7,453 nucleotides of DNA from Egerieimonas sp900552095 (lineage in GTDB: Bacteria > Bacillota > Clostridia > Lachnospirales > Lachnospiraceae): the NCBI GenBank assembly GCA_902469965.1, contig CABREP010000081.1, positions 1-7,453 on the forward strand, read 5' to 3'. The position numbers and the translations under genes were made by a program. A model generated the notes under the pieces. It did not search any database. It saw only the letters and a program-made list of their open reading frames with translations, and was not told the DNA's origin. Positions 1 through 6,719 of this stretch are shown here, one piece after another (position 1 is the stretch's first letter; every line of letters starts with the position of its first letter).

Positions 1-354
1 ACGTTCCAGTTTTCCAATAGAGACTGCTTCTCCCTTGATTCCGCGGATACATTTTCCCTCACACTGAGTCTCCTGAGGACAGACACGGCCGCAGACTGCC
101 GGAAGAGCGCTGGACTCGCTGATGATCTGGTAAGCCGCCTCAAAGTTTCCTTCTTTTACCTCATAGATAAAAGCGGGAATATTAATGCTTACCGGACATC
201 CTGCAACACATTTGGCATTTTTGCAGTTCAGGCAGCGGGCTGCCTCTTCCATTGCCTCTTCCTTATTATATCCTAAACATACCTCGTCAAAATTTGTAGC
301 TCTTACCTGGGGATCCTGTTCGCGGACAGGAACCTTCTTTAATACATCTGCCAT
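1..354 (-). CDS. nfnB: NfnB: large subunit of NADH-dependent ferredoxin:NADP+ oxidoreductase (GltD-like), N-terminal part only
   Basis: Only the first 118 codons are in the window; the gene runs off the left edge. The visible part is the N-terminal iron-sulfur domain of the glutamate synthase small-subunit (GltD) family. It has two cysteine clusters: C41-x2-C44-x4-C49-x3-C53 and C88-x3-C92-x5-C98-x3-C102, the second in a CGRVCP context. These normally hold two [4Fe-4S] centres that pass electrons to FAD/NADPH domains, which would lie beyond the edge. Family members are often annotated as glutamate synthase (NADPH) small subunit or gltA. The gene directly follows an NfnA-type FAD/[2Fe-2S] subunit, which favours the bifurcating transhydrogenase Nfn, coupling NADH plus reduced ferredoxin to NADP+ reduction (and the reverse). 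No glutamate synthase large subunit is visible. The ATG overlaps the nfnA stop by one base (TAATG) and has a very strong ribosome binding site. A sulfide dehydrogenase (SudA) role is the main alternative. Confidence 0.88.
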   Translation of the reverse strand, partial: MADVLKKVPVREQDPQVRATNFDEVCLGYNKEEAMEEAARCLNCKNAKCVAGCPVSINIPAFIYEVKEGNFEAAYQIISESSALPAVCGRVCPQETQCEGKCIRGIKGEAVSIGKLER

Positions 355-1241
355 TATTCGTCACCTCCACAATGTCCACATCCGCCATGATGAGTGTCTC
401 CCTCTTTTACCTTCAGCAGGGCGCGGCCTTCCGCAGTTTTGTAAAGCTGCTGTCTCTTCATTGCCTCATCAAAATTAATCAGATGACCGTCAAATTCCGG
501 TCCGTCCACACAGGCGAATTTCACCTCATCGCCAACGGTAACACGACAGGCGCCGCACATACCGGTTCCGTCTACCATGATCGGGTTCATGCTGACAATC
601 GTGTGAAGCCCCAGCTCTTTGGTCAGCAGACAGACAAATTTCATCATGATCATAGGACCGATCGCCACTACCAGATCGTAATGATTTCCCTGATTTACCA
701 CCAGATCTTTGATCACCTCTGTAACCATTCCTTTTCTCTTATAAGAACCATCATCTGTGGTGACATACAGATTGCAGACTTCTTCCATCTCTTTTTCCAG
801 GATTACCAGATCTTTCGTCTTCGCTCCCACAATTGCGTCTGCCTGAACACCGTGCTCATGCAGCCATTTTACCTGAGGATATACAGGAGCTGTTCCCACA
901 CCTCCGGCAACAAACAGGATTTTTTTCTTTTTCAGTTCTTCCGGATCTTCGTGGATCAGCTCGGAGGGCTGTCCCAGCGGTCCCACAAAATCCTGGAAAG
1001 CATCTCCTTCTTTCAGGTTTGCGTACTTTGTAGTAGACGCGCCAATGGGCTGGAACACAATCGTGATCGTCCCCTTCTCCCTGTCATAATCACAGATCGT
1101 CAGCGGAATACGCTCACTTTCCTCATCCAGTTTAACGATGATAAACTGGCCCGGCTGGCAGTGCTTGGCAACCCGGGGAGCTTCCACATCCATCAGATAG
1201 ATGTTCTCTGCCAGTTTTTCGGCCCTACAAATTTTATACAT
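354..1241 (-). CDS. nfnA: NfnA: FAD/[2Fe-2S] small subunit of NADH-dependent ferredoxin:NADP+ oxidoreductase
   Basis: A 295-residue protein of the ferredoxin-NADP+ reductase superfamily (also called SudB or ferredoxin-NADP reductase subunit alpha). The N-terminal beta-barrel carries the flavin motif RIPLTI (44-49). The nucleotide-binding domain carries GGVGTAP (113-119) and a late VVAIGPMIMM strand/loop (191-200). A C-terminal [2Fe-2S] module has D224, C229, C232 and C244 in DGTGMCGAC...C. One Asp and three Cys with this spacing is the unusual ligand set I recall from the solved Nfn complex. With NfnB it would form a soluble cytoplasmic flavin-based bifurcating transhydrogenase exchanging electrons among NADH, NADPH and ferredoxin. 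The ATG is preceded by AAGGAGGA (1254-1247) five bases upstream. The protein ends in a His/Cys/Gly-rich tail (284-293, HHGGCGHCGG), outside the usual fold. Family assignment is firm. Nfn rather than sulfide dehydrogenase activity is inferred from general knowledge of Clostridia. Confidence 0.92.
   Translation of the reverse strand: MYKICRAEKLAENIYLMDVEAPRVAKHCQPGQFIIVKLDEESERIPLTICDYDREKGTITIVFQPIGASTTKYANLKEGDAFQDFVGPLGQPSELIHEDPEELKKKKILFVAGGVGTAPVYPQVKWLHEHGVQADAIVGAKTKDLVILEKEMEEVCNLYVTTDDGSYKRKGMVTEVIKDLVVNQGNHYDLVVAIGPMIMMKFVCLLTKELGLHTIVSMNPIMVDGTGMCGACRVTVGDEVKFACVDGPEFDGHLINFDEAMKRQQLYKTAEGRALLKVKEGDTHHGGCGHCGGDE
361..368 (-). promoter_or_regulatory. Ribosome binding site of nfnB, embedded in nfnA
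   Basis: On the minus strand this reads GGAGGTGA, an eight-base match to the 16S rRNA anti-Shine-Dalgarno, six bases before the nfnB ATG. The same bases encode the Gly-Gly-Asp near the C-terminus of NfnA. With the TAATG stop/start overlap, this fixes the nfnB start and suggests translational coupling for equal subunit supply. Confidence 0.85.
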
Positions 1242-1304
1242 AGGTATCCTCCTTGTGAAAAAAACTTATATTTAACACACCACAAATGCGGCCTGTTAGT
1301 AGCG

Positions 1305-2462
1305 TTATCCTTCCAGTACGTAGGTCTGAGCCCCCGCGCTGCTGGACTTTCCATATTTGTCAACCACAATGGCATAGAAGGTGTGATCTCCCTCCAGCAT
1401 ATCCACCGGGCCCGTATACAGGGTTCCGGTTTCCTTTGTGGGTTTTTCATCAAAAGCATAATATGCCTGACAGTCTTCCGGCACGATCACATAAATCTTC
1501 GTCATCATATCGCTGGTAAAAGTACCGCTGCTGGGAGAGATTGCCGGTGCTTCCGGCGGATCCAGTTCGATCACATACGTATTTTCCGTGATTTCCCCCG
1601 CAATCCCTCTTTCATTGACCACAAGAGTTTTCACTGTAGTCGTTCCCTCGGAAAGTTCCAGTGCCTTTTCATAAACCGGACTTTTCGTCGTAGGATCGCT
1701 CCCGTCTGTGGTATAGTAAATCGTATCTTTTCCAGAGGGAGCATAAAGTTCCAGTTTTTTCGGCTCATTATAGGTTCCTGCCACCAGGCCGAAAACTGCT
1801 TCTCCCGCAATATAGCTGCTGTATTTTTCTTTCAGTTCTTCTGAAGTGCAGTTATCTAAAAGTTCTTTAATCTTCTCTGTGTCGCCCTCCGAATCATACA
1901 GGCGGATCAGCATGCCGAAACAGGTACCGTTCTCCGGATCCTCCTCCAGAATCTTTTCCAGAACAGCAGCTGCCTCCTCATTTTCCCCCATACCGGTCAG
2001 AATCTGTGCCTGAAGAAGAAGGGCATCCTGATTTCCCTCTCCTGCCAGAGCGACCGCCCGCTCTACATACTCCTGTGCTTTCTCATAATTATGATTGGAA
2101 TAAGCGGTCTCTGCCCGATCCATCTGAAAATCATAAGAATTAAAATTTTTGCGGTCCATCACCCATTTAAAGAGCAGAAGTGCCACAATACAGGCTGCCA
2201 GCAGACAGCACCCGATCAGAAGAGACTGTTTCTGCTTTTTCTTTTTCTTCTGCTTTTCCAGCTCCTCCTGCTGCTGTTGCTTTCTGCGCAGCATTTCCGC
2301 ATGAAGCCGGTTTTCCTCCTCTTCCTGCGCCTTCTCTCTCTCTTTCTGCCGCATATAATTCCCCAGAGTATCATACTCGGGAACCAGCTGCACCTCCGCC
2401 CCACAGACGCTGCAGTACAGTTTTCCCTCTTCAATCTCTGCTCCGCACTTTGAGCATTTCAT
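1305..2462 (-). CDS. Uncharacterised membrane protein: zinc ribbon, coiled coil, one TM helix, TPR, two Fn3-associated/chitobiase-C-like domains
   Basis: I recognise domains but not a named gene; 385 residues. A zinc ribbon opens the protein (C3, C6, C17, C20, two CxxC knuckles). A charged Glu/Lys/Gln-rich, probably coiled-coil stretch follows (about 36-79) and ends in a Lys run. One hydrophobic helix spans about 80-101. The basic residues before it predict an N-in topology, with ribbon and coil in the cytoplasm and the rest outside. Residues about 112-205 look like two or three TPR-type helical repeats (AYSNHNYEKAQEYVERAV and following). Two beta-sandwich repeats of the Fn3-associated/chitobiase C-terminal type follow: about 222-298, with hallmark YYTTDGSDPTT (249-259), and about 301-384, more diverged. 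No catalytic residues are apparent; a scaffold or envelope-sensing role is a guess. The ATG has AAAGGAG about eight bases upstream. The gene lies 42 bases after ftsK and 63 before nfnA, and may have its own promoter in the ftsK 3' end. Confidence 0.85.
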   Translation of the reverse strand: MKCSKCGAEIEEGKLYCSVCGAEVQLVPEYDTLGNYMRQKEREKAQEEEENRLHAEMLRRKQQQQEELEKQKKKKKQKQSLLIGCCLLAACIVALLLFKWVMDRKNFNSYDFQMDRAETAYSNHNYEKAQEYVERAVALAGEGNQDALLLQAQILTGMGENEEAAAVLEKILEEDPENGTCFGMLIRLYDSEGDTEKIKELLDNCTSEELKEKYSSYIAGEAVFGLVAGTYNEPKKLELYAPSGKDTIYYTTDGSDPTTKSPVYEKALELSEGTTTVKTLVVNERGIAGEITENTYVIELDPPEAPAISPSSGTFTSDMMTKIYVIVPEDCQAYYAFDEKPTKETGTLYTGPVDMLEGDHTFYAIVVDKYGKSSSAGAQTYVLEG

Positions 2463-2492
2463 ACATTCTCTCCTTTTTCTTTCCTATTCTCT

Positions 2493-2521
2493 ATCATAGG
2501 ACAATTACAGGGATTCTTCAA
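2493..2521 (-). promoter_or_regulatory. Possible sigma-A promoter for the zinc-ribbon/TPR gene
   Basis: On the minus strand TTGAAG (2521-2516) is followed after exactly 17 bases by TATGAT (2498-2493). These match the consensus at four and five of six positions. The -35 box lies within the last codons of ftsK and the -10 box in the short intergenic gap. Transcription would start near 2486, giving a leader of about 24 bases. Read-through from ftsK remains possible, since no terminator is visible in the gap. Confidence 0.42.
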
Positions 2522-5000
2522 CATAATTTTCAAATTCTTCCATCGTCATCAGCACTTTTCTGGGTTTGGTTCCTTCCTCCGGCCCCACGACCCCCGCTTC
2601 CGACAACTGATCCATAATCCGGGCTGCCCGGTTAAAACCGATCTTAAACATCCGCTGGAGCATCCCGATCGACGCTTTATCTTTCTCAATGATAAAGCGG
2701 GCTGCGTCCATAAAATACGTATCTTTCTCTTCTCCCGATGAGAATCCTCCTCCCTGTACCTGATTGATTTTCTCCTCAACCTCTTTGTCATAGGAAGATT
2801 CCCCATGCTGCTCGCTCAGGAAGGCTACCACCTGACTTACCTCCTGATCGGAGACGAAAGATCCCTGTACCCGGGCCGGTTTCTGATATCCCTGAGGATA
2901 AAAAAGCATATCCCCCTTGCCCAGAAGCTTCTCTGCCCCGTTCATATCCAGGATGGTCCGTGAATCCACTCCGGAAGAAACAGAAAAAGCAATCCGGGAA
3001 GGCATATTTGCCTTGATCAGTCCGGTAATAACATTTACGGAAGGCCGCTGTGTTGCAATAATCAGATGAATCCCGGCAGCCCGGGCCAGCTGAGCCAGAC
3101 GGCAGATCGCATCTTCTACCTCACCGGGAGCCACCATCATAAGATCTGCAAGCTCGTCCACAATAATCACAACCTGAGGCAGCTTTTTCGGCTTGTTCTC
3201 ATCCTCCACACCTGCCAGCTTTTCCACCTTCGCATTGTACCCTTTCAGGTCTCTCACATTATACTCGGCAAACTTGTTATACCGGTCTGTCATCTCTGCC
3301 ACTGCCCAGTTTAACGCACCTGCCGCCTTTTTCGGATCGGTGACAACAGGAATATAAAGATGGGGAATCCCGTTGTATACACTTAACTCCACCACCTTGG
3401 GATCGATCATGATCAGTTTTACTTCATCCGGAGAAGCCTTATATAAGATGCTCATGATCAGAGTATTAATACAGACAGATTTTCCGGAACCTGTAGCCCC
3501 CGCGATCAGAAGGTGCGGCATTTTTGCAATATCTGCCACAACCGGCTGACCGCCGATATCTTTCCCCACTGCAAAAGCAATGGGAGAAGGATGCTGCTGA
3601 AACGTTTTGGACTCCAGAAGATCCCTCAGCATAACTGCGCTGTTGGTTGCATTCGGAACTTCAATCCCTACCGCAGCCTTGCCCGGAATCGGCGCCTCGA
3701 TTCGGATGTCAGCCGCTGCCAGATTCAGTTTGATATCATCCGTGAGGGAGACTATCTTACTCACCTTCACACCCTGTTCCGGCTGAAGTTCATACCGGGT
3801 AACGGTAGGACCACAGCTTACATTGGTAACAGTTACCTGAACGCCAAAATTCTGCAGCGTCTGCTGCAGTTTGCGCGCTGTTTTTCTCAGATATTCATCA
3901 GAATCGCCCTGGCGTCCTCCCTTGCCCCGCGCAAGCAGCGTGAGAGGCGGAAAGACATAAAGCTCCTTCTTCTCCTCTTTTTTTTCAATTTCTTCTTTGA
4001 TATTATCAATTCCCGCCTCAATCTCTTCCCTGGAAGAGCGGGGATTTTTCTTCTTTTCTTTTGCAGGCAAAGTTTCTCCGGAAAGGGAATCCTTATGTTT
4101 TTCCATTTCCTCCGTCTGCCTGCCGGCCGTATCCGGTACCGGCTCCGGCGCTTTGTGGATTACAATCTCCTGCTCCGGCATCTCTGTGTTTCCATGATCT
4201 ATAATCAGATCCGGCACCTTAAAATCAGGTTCTCCGGAAGGAATGGCCGAAGCCTTCAGGTCAAAAGTGATCGGCGCATAACCGGAAGTTTCCTCCTGCA
4301 CCGCGCTTTTTCTGCTCTGTCTTAAATCCGCTTCTTCCTGTCTGCGCTTCTGCCTCAGTTCTTTATTCTGCTGCCGCAGTTCCTTATGCTGCTGCTCCGC
4401 TTCCCGGGCTGACTGATATACCTTTTTTCCTCTTCCCACCAGAGGCATCAGAACCGACCTCTGTGTCATAATAATTGAGGAAATAAGCAGTCCGATCAGA
4501 ACGATCACATAGGCCCCGGCTGTGCCAAAAGCCATACAGAAAAGCTTGGTCTGCATGATTCCGAAAATTCCTCCGCCCAGCTTATCTTCGGCACTGATCA
4601 GATAATAATCCTGAAAACTTTCAAATTTACTGTATCCCACAGTCAGAAGCTGTGCAAATCCGCAGGTGAAAAAATAGCACCCGAAACCACCCAGCAGCTT
4701 CCAGGCTACCAGCGCATTCTCTCTGTTGGCTATGTAAAAAGCTGCGGCAAAAAAAAGTGCCGGCGGAAAGATCCAGTTCAGGATCCCGAACATTCCGAAG
4801 AAAAACCGGCTGACAGACTCCCCGATCGCGCCGCCCAGACCAAAATTGCTGATAAATAAAAGCAGGGCTACCGCCAGCACCAGAAGAACCACAATTTCTC
4901 CGGAAAGATTCTTCTGTTTCTGATTTGATTTTCTCTTTGCTCCCGTACGCCCGGCAGTTTTTTTTCTTCCCGCTGCGGATGTGCGTTTTTTCTGAGCCAT
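2505..5000 (-). CDS. ftsK: DNA translocase FtsK/SpoIIIE
   Basis: A full-length 831-residue septal DNA pump. FtsK/SpoIIIE proteins form hexameric ATPase motors that move chromosomal DNA through the closing septum, at division or sporulation. After a basic cytoplasmic start, four hydrophobic segments (about 36-53, 67-90, 99-121, 156-178) form the membrane anchor. A charged, low-conservation linker covers about 190-345. The motor domain holds Walker A GATGSGKS (501-508), Walker B VVIIVDELADLMM (610-622, D615 and E616) and the family signature IATQRPSVNVITG (648-660). The C-terminal gamma winged helix (about 758-825, with the RAARIMDQL helix at 791-799) is the module that reads polar DNA motifs in relatives. 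The ATG has GGAGG eight bases upstream, inside a duplicated 15-bp unit. It lies 42 bases after uppP and is probably co-transcribed with it. A tepA-like gene sits two genes upstream, which resembles the tepA-spoIIIE neighbourhood of Bacillus subtilis. That supports a SpoIIIE-type orthologue, but sequence alone does not separate the division and sporulation roles. Confidence 0.97.
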   Translation of the reverse strand: MAQKKRTSAAGRKKTAGRTGAKRKSNQKQKNLSGEIVVLLVLAVALLLFISNFGLGGAIGESVSRFFFGMFGILNWIFPPALFFAAAFYIANRENALVAWKLLGGFGCYFFTCGFAQLLTVGYSKFESFQDYYLISAEDKLGGGIFGIMQTKLFCMAFGTAGAYVIVLIGLLISSIIMTQRSVLMPLVGRGKKVYQSAREAEQQHKELRQQNKELRQKRRQEEADLRQSRKSAVQEETSGYAPITFDLKASAIPSGEPDFKVPDLIIDHGNTEMPEQEIVIHKAPEPVPDTAGRQTEEMEKHKDSLSGETLPAKEKKKNPRSSREEIEAGIDNIKEEIEKKEEKKELYVFPPLTLLARGKGGRQGDSDEYLRKTARKLQQTLQNFGVQVTVTNVSCGPTVTRYELQPEQGVKVSKIVSLTDDIKLNLAAADIRIEAPIPGKAAVGIEVPNATNSAVMLRDLLESKTFQQHPSPIAFAVGKDIGGQPVVADIAKMPHLLIAGATGSGKSVCINTLIMSILYKASPDEVKLIMIDPKVVELSVYNGIPHLYIPVVTDPKKAAGALNWAVAEMTDRYNKFAEYNVRDLKGYNAKVEKLAGVEDENKPKKLPQVVIIVDELADLMMVAPGEVEDAICRLAQLARAAGIHLIIATQRPSVNVITGLIKANMPSRIAFSVSSGVDSRTILDMNGAEKLLGKGDMLFYPQGYQKPARVQGSFVSDQEVSQVVAFLSEQHGESSYDKEVEEKINQVQGGGFSSGEEKDTYFMDAARFIIEKDKASIGMLQRMFKIGFNRAARIMDQLSEAGVVGPEEGTKPRKVLMTMEEFENYVEESL

Positions 5001-5005
5001 TCAAA

Positions 5006-5035
5006 CTTCCTCCCCTTATTCTTCCTCCCCTGATT
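5006..5035 (-). repeat. Tandem 15-bp duplication carrying two Shine-Dalgarno copies before ftsK
   Basis: The plus-strand units 5006-5020 and 5021-5035 are adjacent and differ at one base (cttcctccccttatt and cttcctcccctgatt). On the minus strand each reads GGGGAGGAAG. The copy nearer the gene leaves eight bases between GGAGG and the ftsK ATG and is the working ribosome binding site. The distal copy is 15 bases further upstream, just after the uppP stop codon. Confidence 0.85.
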
Positions 5036-5042
5036 TCCCTTA

Positions 5043-5921
5043 TCAGGTAAACAAAAAACTGCAACCGAGAACAAAAAGTCCGGCTACAAGACAGTAAACT
5101 GCAAAACCTCTCAGTTTTCTCAGTTCCACAAACCGTACAAAAAAACGGATTGCAAAAAATCCTACTGCGCCTGCCGCCAGCGCCCCGGCAAAATAGACAC
5201 CAAAATCTCCCCAGTCCATACCTGCCGCAGCACCGTTCTGTAATTCCACAACCGCGGCTCCCGCTATAGCCGGAATCCCGGCAAGAAAGGCATATTTAAC
5301 CGCAAACTTCCTCTTAAACCCACAGAGCAGACAGACAGTAAGCGTGATTCCCAGACGGGATACACCAGGCAGAACGGCAAACCCCTGCCCGACTCCGATC
5401 AGAAGAGCAGTCCAAAGACTTACCTCCCGCGGCAGGTTCTCCCCATCCCCCGCGGAATGTGCCACAAACAGCGCCACCGCTGTGATCAGAAATCCTATGC
5501 CAGGCCCCAGAAGCCCTCCCCAGAGAGAAGAAGCCGTATCACGAAACAAAATTCCGATCACTGCTGTGGGCAGCGTCGAAATCCAGAGGAGCAGTGCAAA
5601 TTTTCTGTAGTTATTATGTATGATCTTCCGGTATCTGAGGGCATCCTGATGGGTTTTGTTGCGAATATAACTTTTCAGATTCGTCAACAAATCCCCCAGC
5701 ATATGCACTGTTTCTGCCAGCAGACGATGGATATCTTTACTGAAAGCCATGCAGACTGCAGCCAGAGTTCCCAGATGCAGAACTACCGGGAATAAAAGCC
5801 CCGCACCATCGTCCATCTGAAAAAGATTCTCAATCACAGCCAGATGGCCGGAACTGCTGACCGGCAGAAACTCTGTCACGCCCTGGATGAGCCCCAGAAG
5901 AATTGCCTCAATAATTGTCAT
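5043..5921 (-). CDS. uppP: Undecaprenyl-diphosphatase UppP (BacA family)
   Basis: An integral membrane phosphatase that dephosphorylates undecaprenyl diphosphate to undecaprenyl phosphate, recycling the lipid carrier for peptidoglycan and other wall polymers. Overproduction of relatives gives bacitracin resistance. With the start chosen here the protein has 292 residues, normal for the family, and is largely hydrophobic with multiple predicted helices. The first signature is QGVTEFLPVSSSGH (13-26), with Q13, E17 and H26 in the catalytic positions. The second is LPGVSRLGIT (174-183), with S178, R179 and T183; the family usually has SRSG where this has SRLG. I prefer the ATG at 5921 over the one nine bases upstream (5930). 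AAGGA (5934-5930) lies eight bases before 5921 but overlaps the upstream ATG, and relatives begin very close to the first helix. The gene follows tepA by 57 bases, with a promoter between, and precedes ftsK. Confidence 0.94.
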   Translation of the reverse strand: MTIIEAILLGLIQGVTEFLPVSSSGHLAVIENLFQMDDGAGLLFPVVLHLGTLAAVCMAFSKDIHRLLAETVHMLGDLLTNLKSYIRNKTHQDALRYRKIIHNNYRKFALLLWISTLPTAVIGILFRDTASSLWGGLLGPGIGFLITAVALFVAHSAGDGENLPREVSLWTALLIGVGQGFAVLPGVSRLGITLTVCLLCGFKRKFAVKYAFLAGIPAIAGAAVVELQNGAAAGMDWGDFGVYFAGALAAGAVGFFAIRFFVRFVELRKLRGFAVYCLVAGLFVLGCSFLFT

Positions 5922-5965
5922 ATGGTTCATCCTTACTTTTTAAAATTCACATTATATGCCGTATT

Positions 5966-5994
5966 ATTATAGCACAGATCAGGCTTTCTTACAA
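5966..5994 (-). promoter_or_regulatory. Sigma-A-type promoter for uppP-ftsK
   Basis: On the minus strand TTGTAA (5994-5989) is separated by exactly 17 bases from a perfect TATAAT (5971-5966), preceded by TGC to make an extended -10. The -35 box lies in the last codons of the tepA-like gene and its stop codon falls in the spacer. Transcription would start near 5959, about 38 bases before the chosen uppP start. A second TATAAT at 5956-5951 has no fitting -35 box. Confidence 0.7.
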
Positions 5995-6650
5995 CCGATC
6001 ATTTCATACAATTTTGCAAGCGCTTCCCGTATTCCGCCCACCTGATCAATCAGCCCTTCTTTTACCGCCTCTTTCCCGTCCAGCATGGTTCCCACATCCT
6101 TAACCAGAAGAGAAGTATCCAGCATCAGGCTCTCCAGGCGTTCCACAGAAATATTGGAATGACCGGAAATAAACTCTGTAATCCTGTCCTGCGTCTTTTC
6201 CATATTCCGGTAAGACTGTTCCACTCCGATAAACATTCCATTTGTCCTCACCGGATGGATCACCATAGTAGCGCTGGGTACAATAAAAGAATAATCGGAA
6301 GAGACTGCCAGAGGCACACCTATGGAATGTCCTCCGCCCAGAACAAGAGAGACTGTAGGTTTGCTCAGGGATGCGATCATTTCCGCAATGGCAAGTCCCG
6401 CCTCCACATCTCCTCCCACCGTGTTAAGAAGAACAAGAAGTCCTTCAATCTGGGGATCGTCTTCCACCTGCGCCAGCCTGGGCAATACATTTTCATATTT
6501 CGTCGTTTTGGAACGTTCTCCCAGCGACTCATGCCCCTCAATTTCCCCGATAATAGTCAAAAGATGAATCTGGCTGCGCAGGCTGGCCACATTCCCTACC
6601 TTTTCCCCTTCTCCGCGGGAAGTCTGTTTCGTTTCTGTCTGATTTTCCAT
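5979..6650 (-). CDS. tepA: TepA-like ClpP-class serine protease
   Basis: A 223-residue member of the ClpP/crotonase-fold protease clan, closest by pattern to TepA (translocation-enhancing protein, YmfB) rather than housekeeping ClpP. The nucleophile is S109 in GGGHSIG (105-111), the histidine is H132 in MVIHP, and the likely acid is D185 in KDVGTML, before the GLID segment. LLNTVGGDVEAGLAI (about 74-88) matches the oxyanion/substrate strand of the family. The first 20 or so residues are polar and variable, with no signal peptide or membrane helix, so it should be cytoplasmic. It lacks the ClpP N-terminal loop region, and no Clp ATPase gene is nearby. A GTG at 6656 is also in frame, but AAGGAG (6665-6660) sits only three bases from it and nine from the ATG at 6650, so I chose the ATG. 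In Bacillus subtilis tepA lies close to spoIIIE; here uppP intervenes. Its substrates are not known from the sequence. Confidence 0.9.
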   Translation of the reverse strand: MENQTETKQTSRGEGEKVGNVASLRSQIHLLTIIGEIEGHESLGERSKTTKYENVLPRLAQVEDDPQIEGLLVLLNTVGGDVEAGLAIAEMIASLSKPTVSLVLGGGHSIGVPLAVSSDYSFIVPSATMVIHPVRTNGMFIGVEQSYRNMEKTQDRITEFISGHSNISVERLESLMLDTSLLVKDVGTMLDGKEAVKEGLIDQVGGIREALAKLYEMIGCKKA

Positions 6651-6659
6651 CTGCACACG

Positions 6660-6665
6660 CTCCTT
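6660..6665 (-). promoter_or_regulatory. Ribosome binding site deciding the tepA start
   Basis: AAGGAG on the minus strand lies nine bases before the ATG at 6650 but only three before the alternative GTG at 6656. This supports the ATG start and a 223-residue product. Confidence 0.7.
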
Positions 6666-6719
6666 GCTTTTTTCTTATCGTGCCCGGGCGTGTTAAAAAA
6701 TATACCTGATATTGCAGCA

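Noticed and set aside
372..1844. A 490-codon open frame on the plus strand, antisense to nfnA and the zinc-ribbon gene
   Set aside because: It spans two well-supported minus-strand genes and the gap between them. Its translation is rich in His, Phe, Ile and Arg with no recognisable domain, and it looks like a by-product of the codon use of the opposite strand.
2483..2500. CCTAT...ATAGG inverted repeat after ftsK as a terminator
   Set aside because: The stem is only five A/T-rich pairs with an eight-base loop and is followed by A/G-rich sequence instead of a U-tract.
3513..4325. A 270-codon plus-strand open frame inside ftsK
   Set aside because: It lies entirely antisense to the conserved motor domain and linker of ftsK and shows no recognisable domain.
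5951..5956. Second TATAAT upstream of uppP as an independent promoter
   Set aside because: No acceptable -35 box occurs at 16 to 18 bases upstream, and the neighbouring TATAAT at 5971-5966 has both a -35 box and an extended -10.
6681..6690. GCCCGGGC palindrome in the tepA leader as a possible operator
   Set aside because: Only the central eight bases are perfect, it is too short to form a hairpin with a loop, and no second copy is seen in the window.
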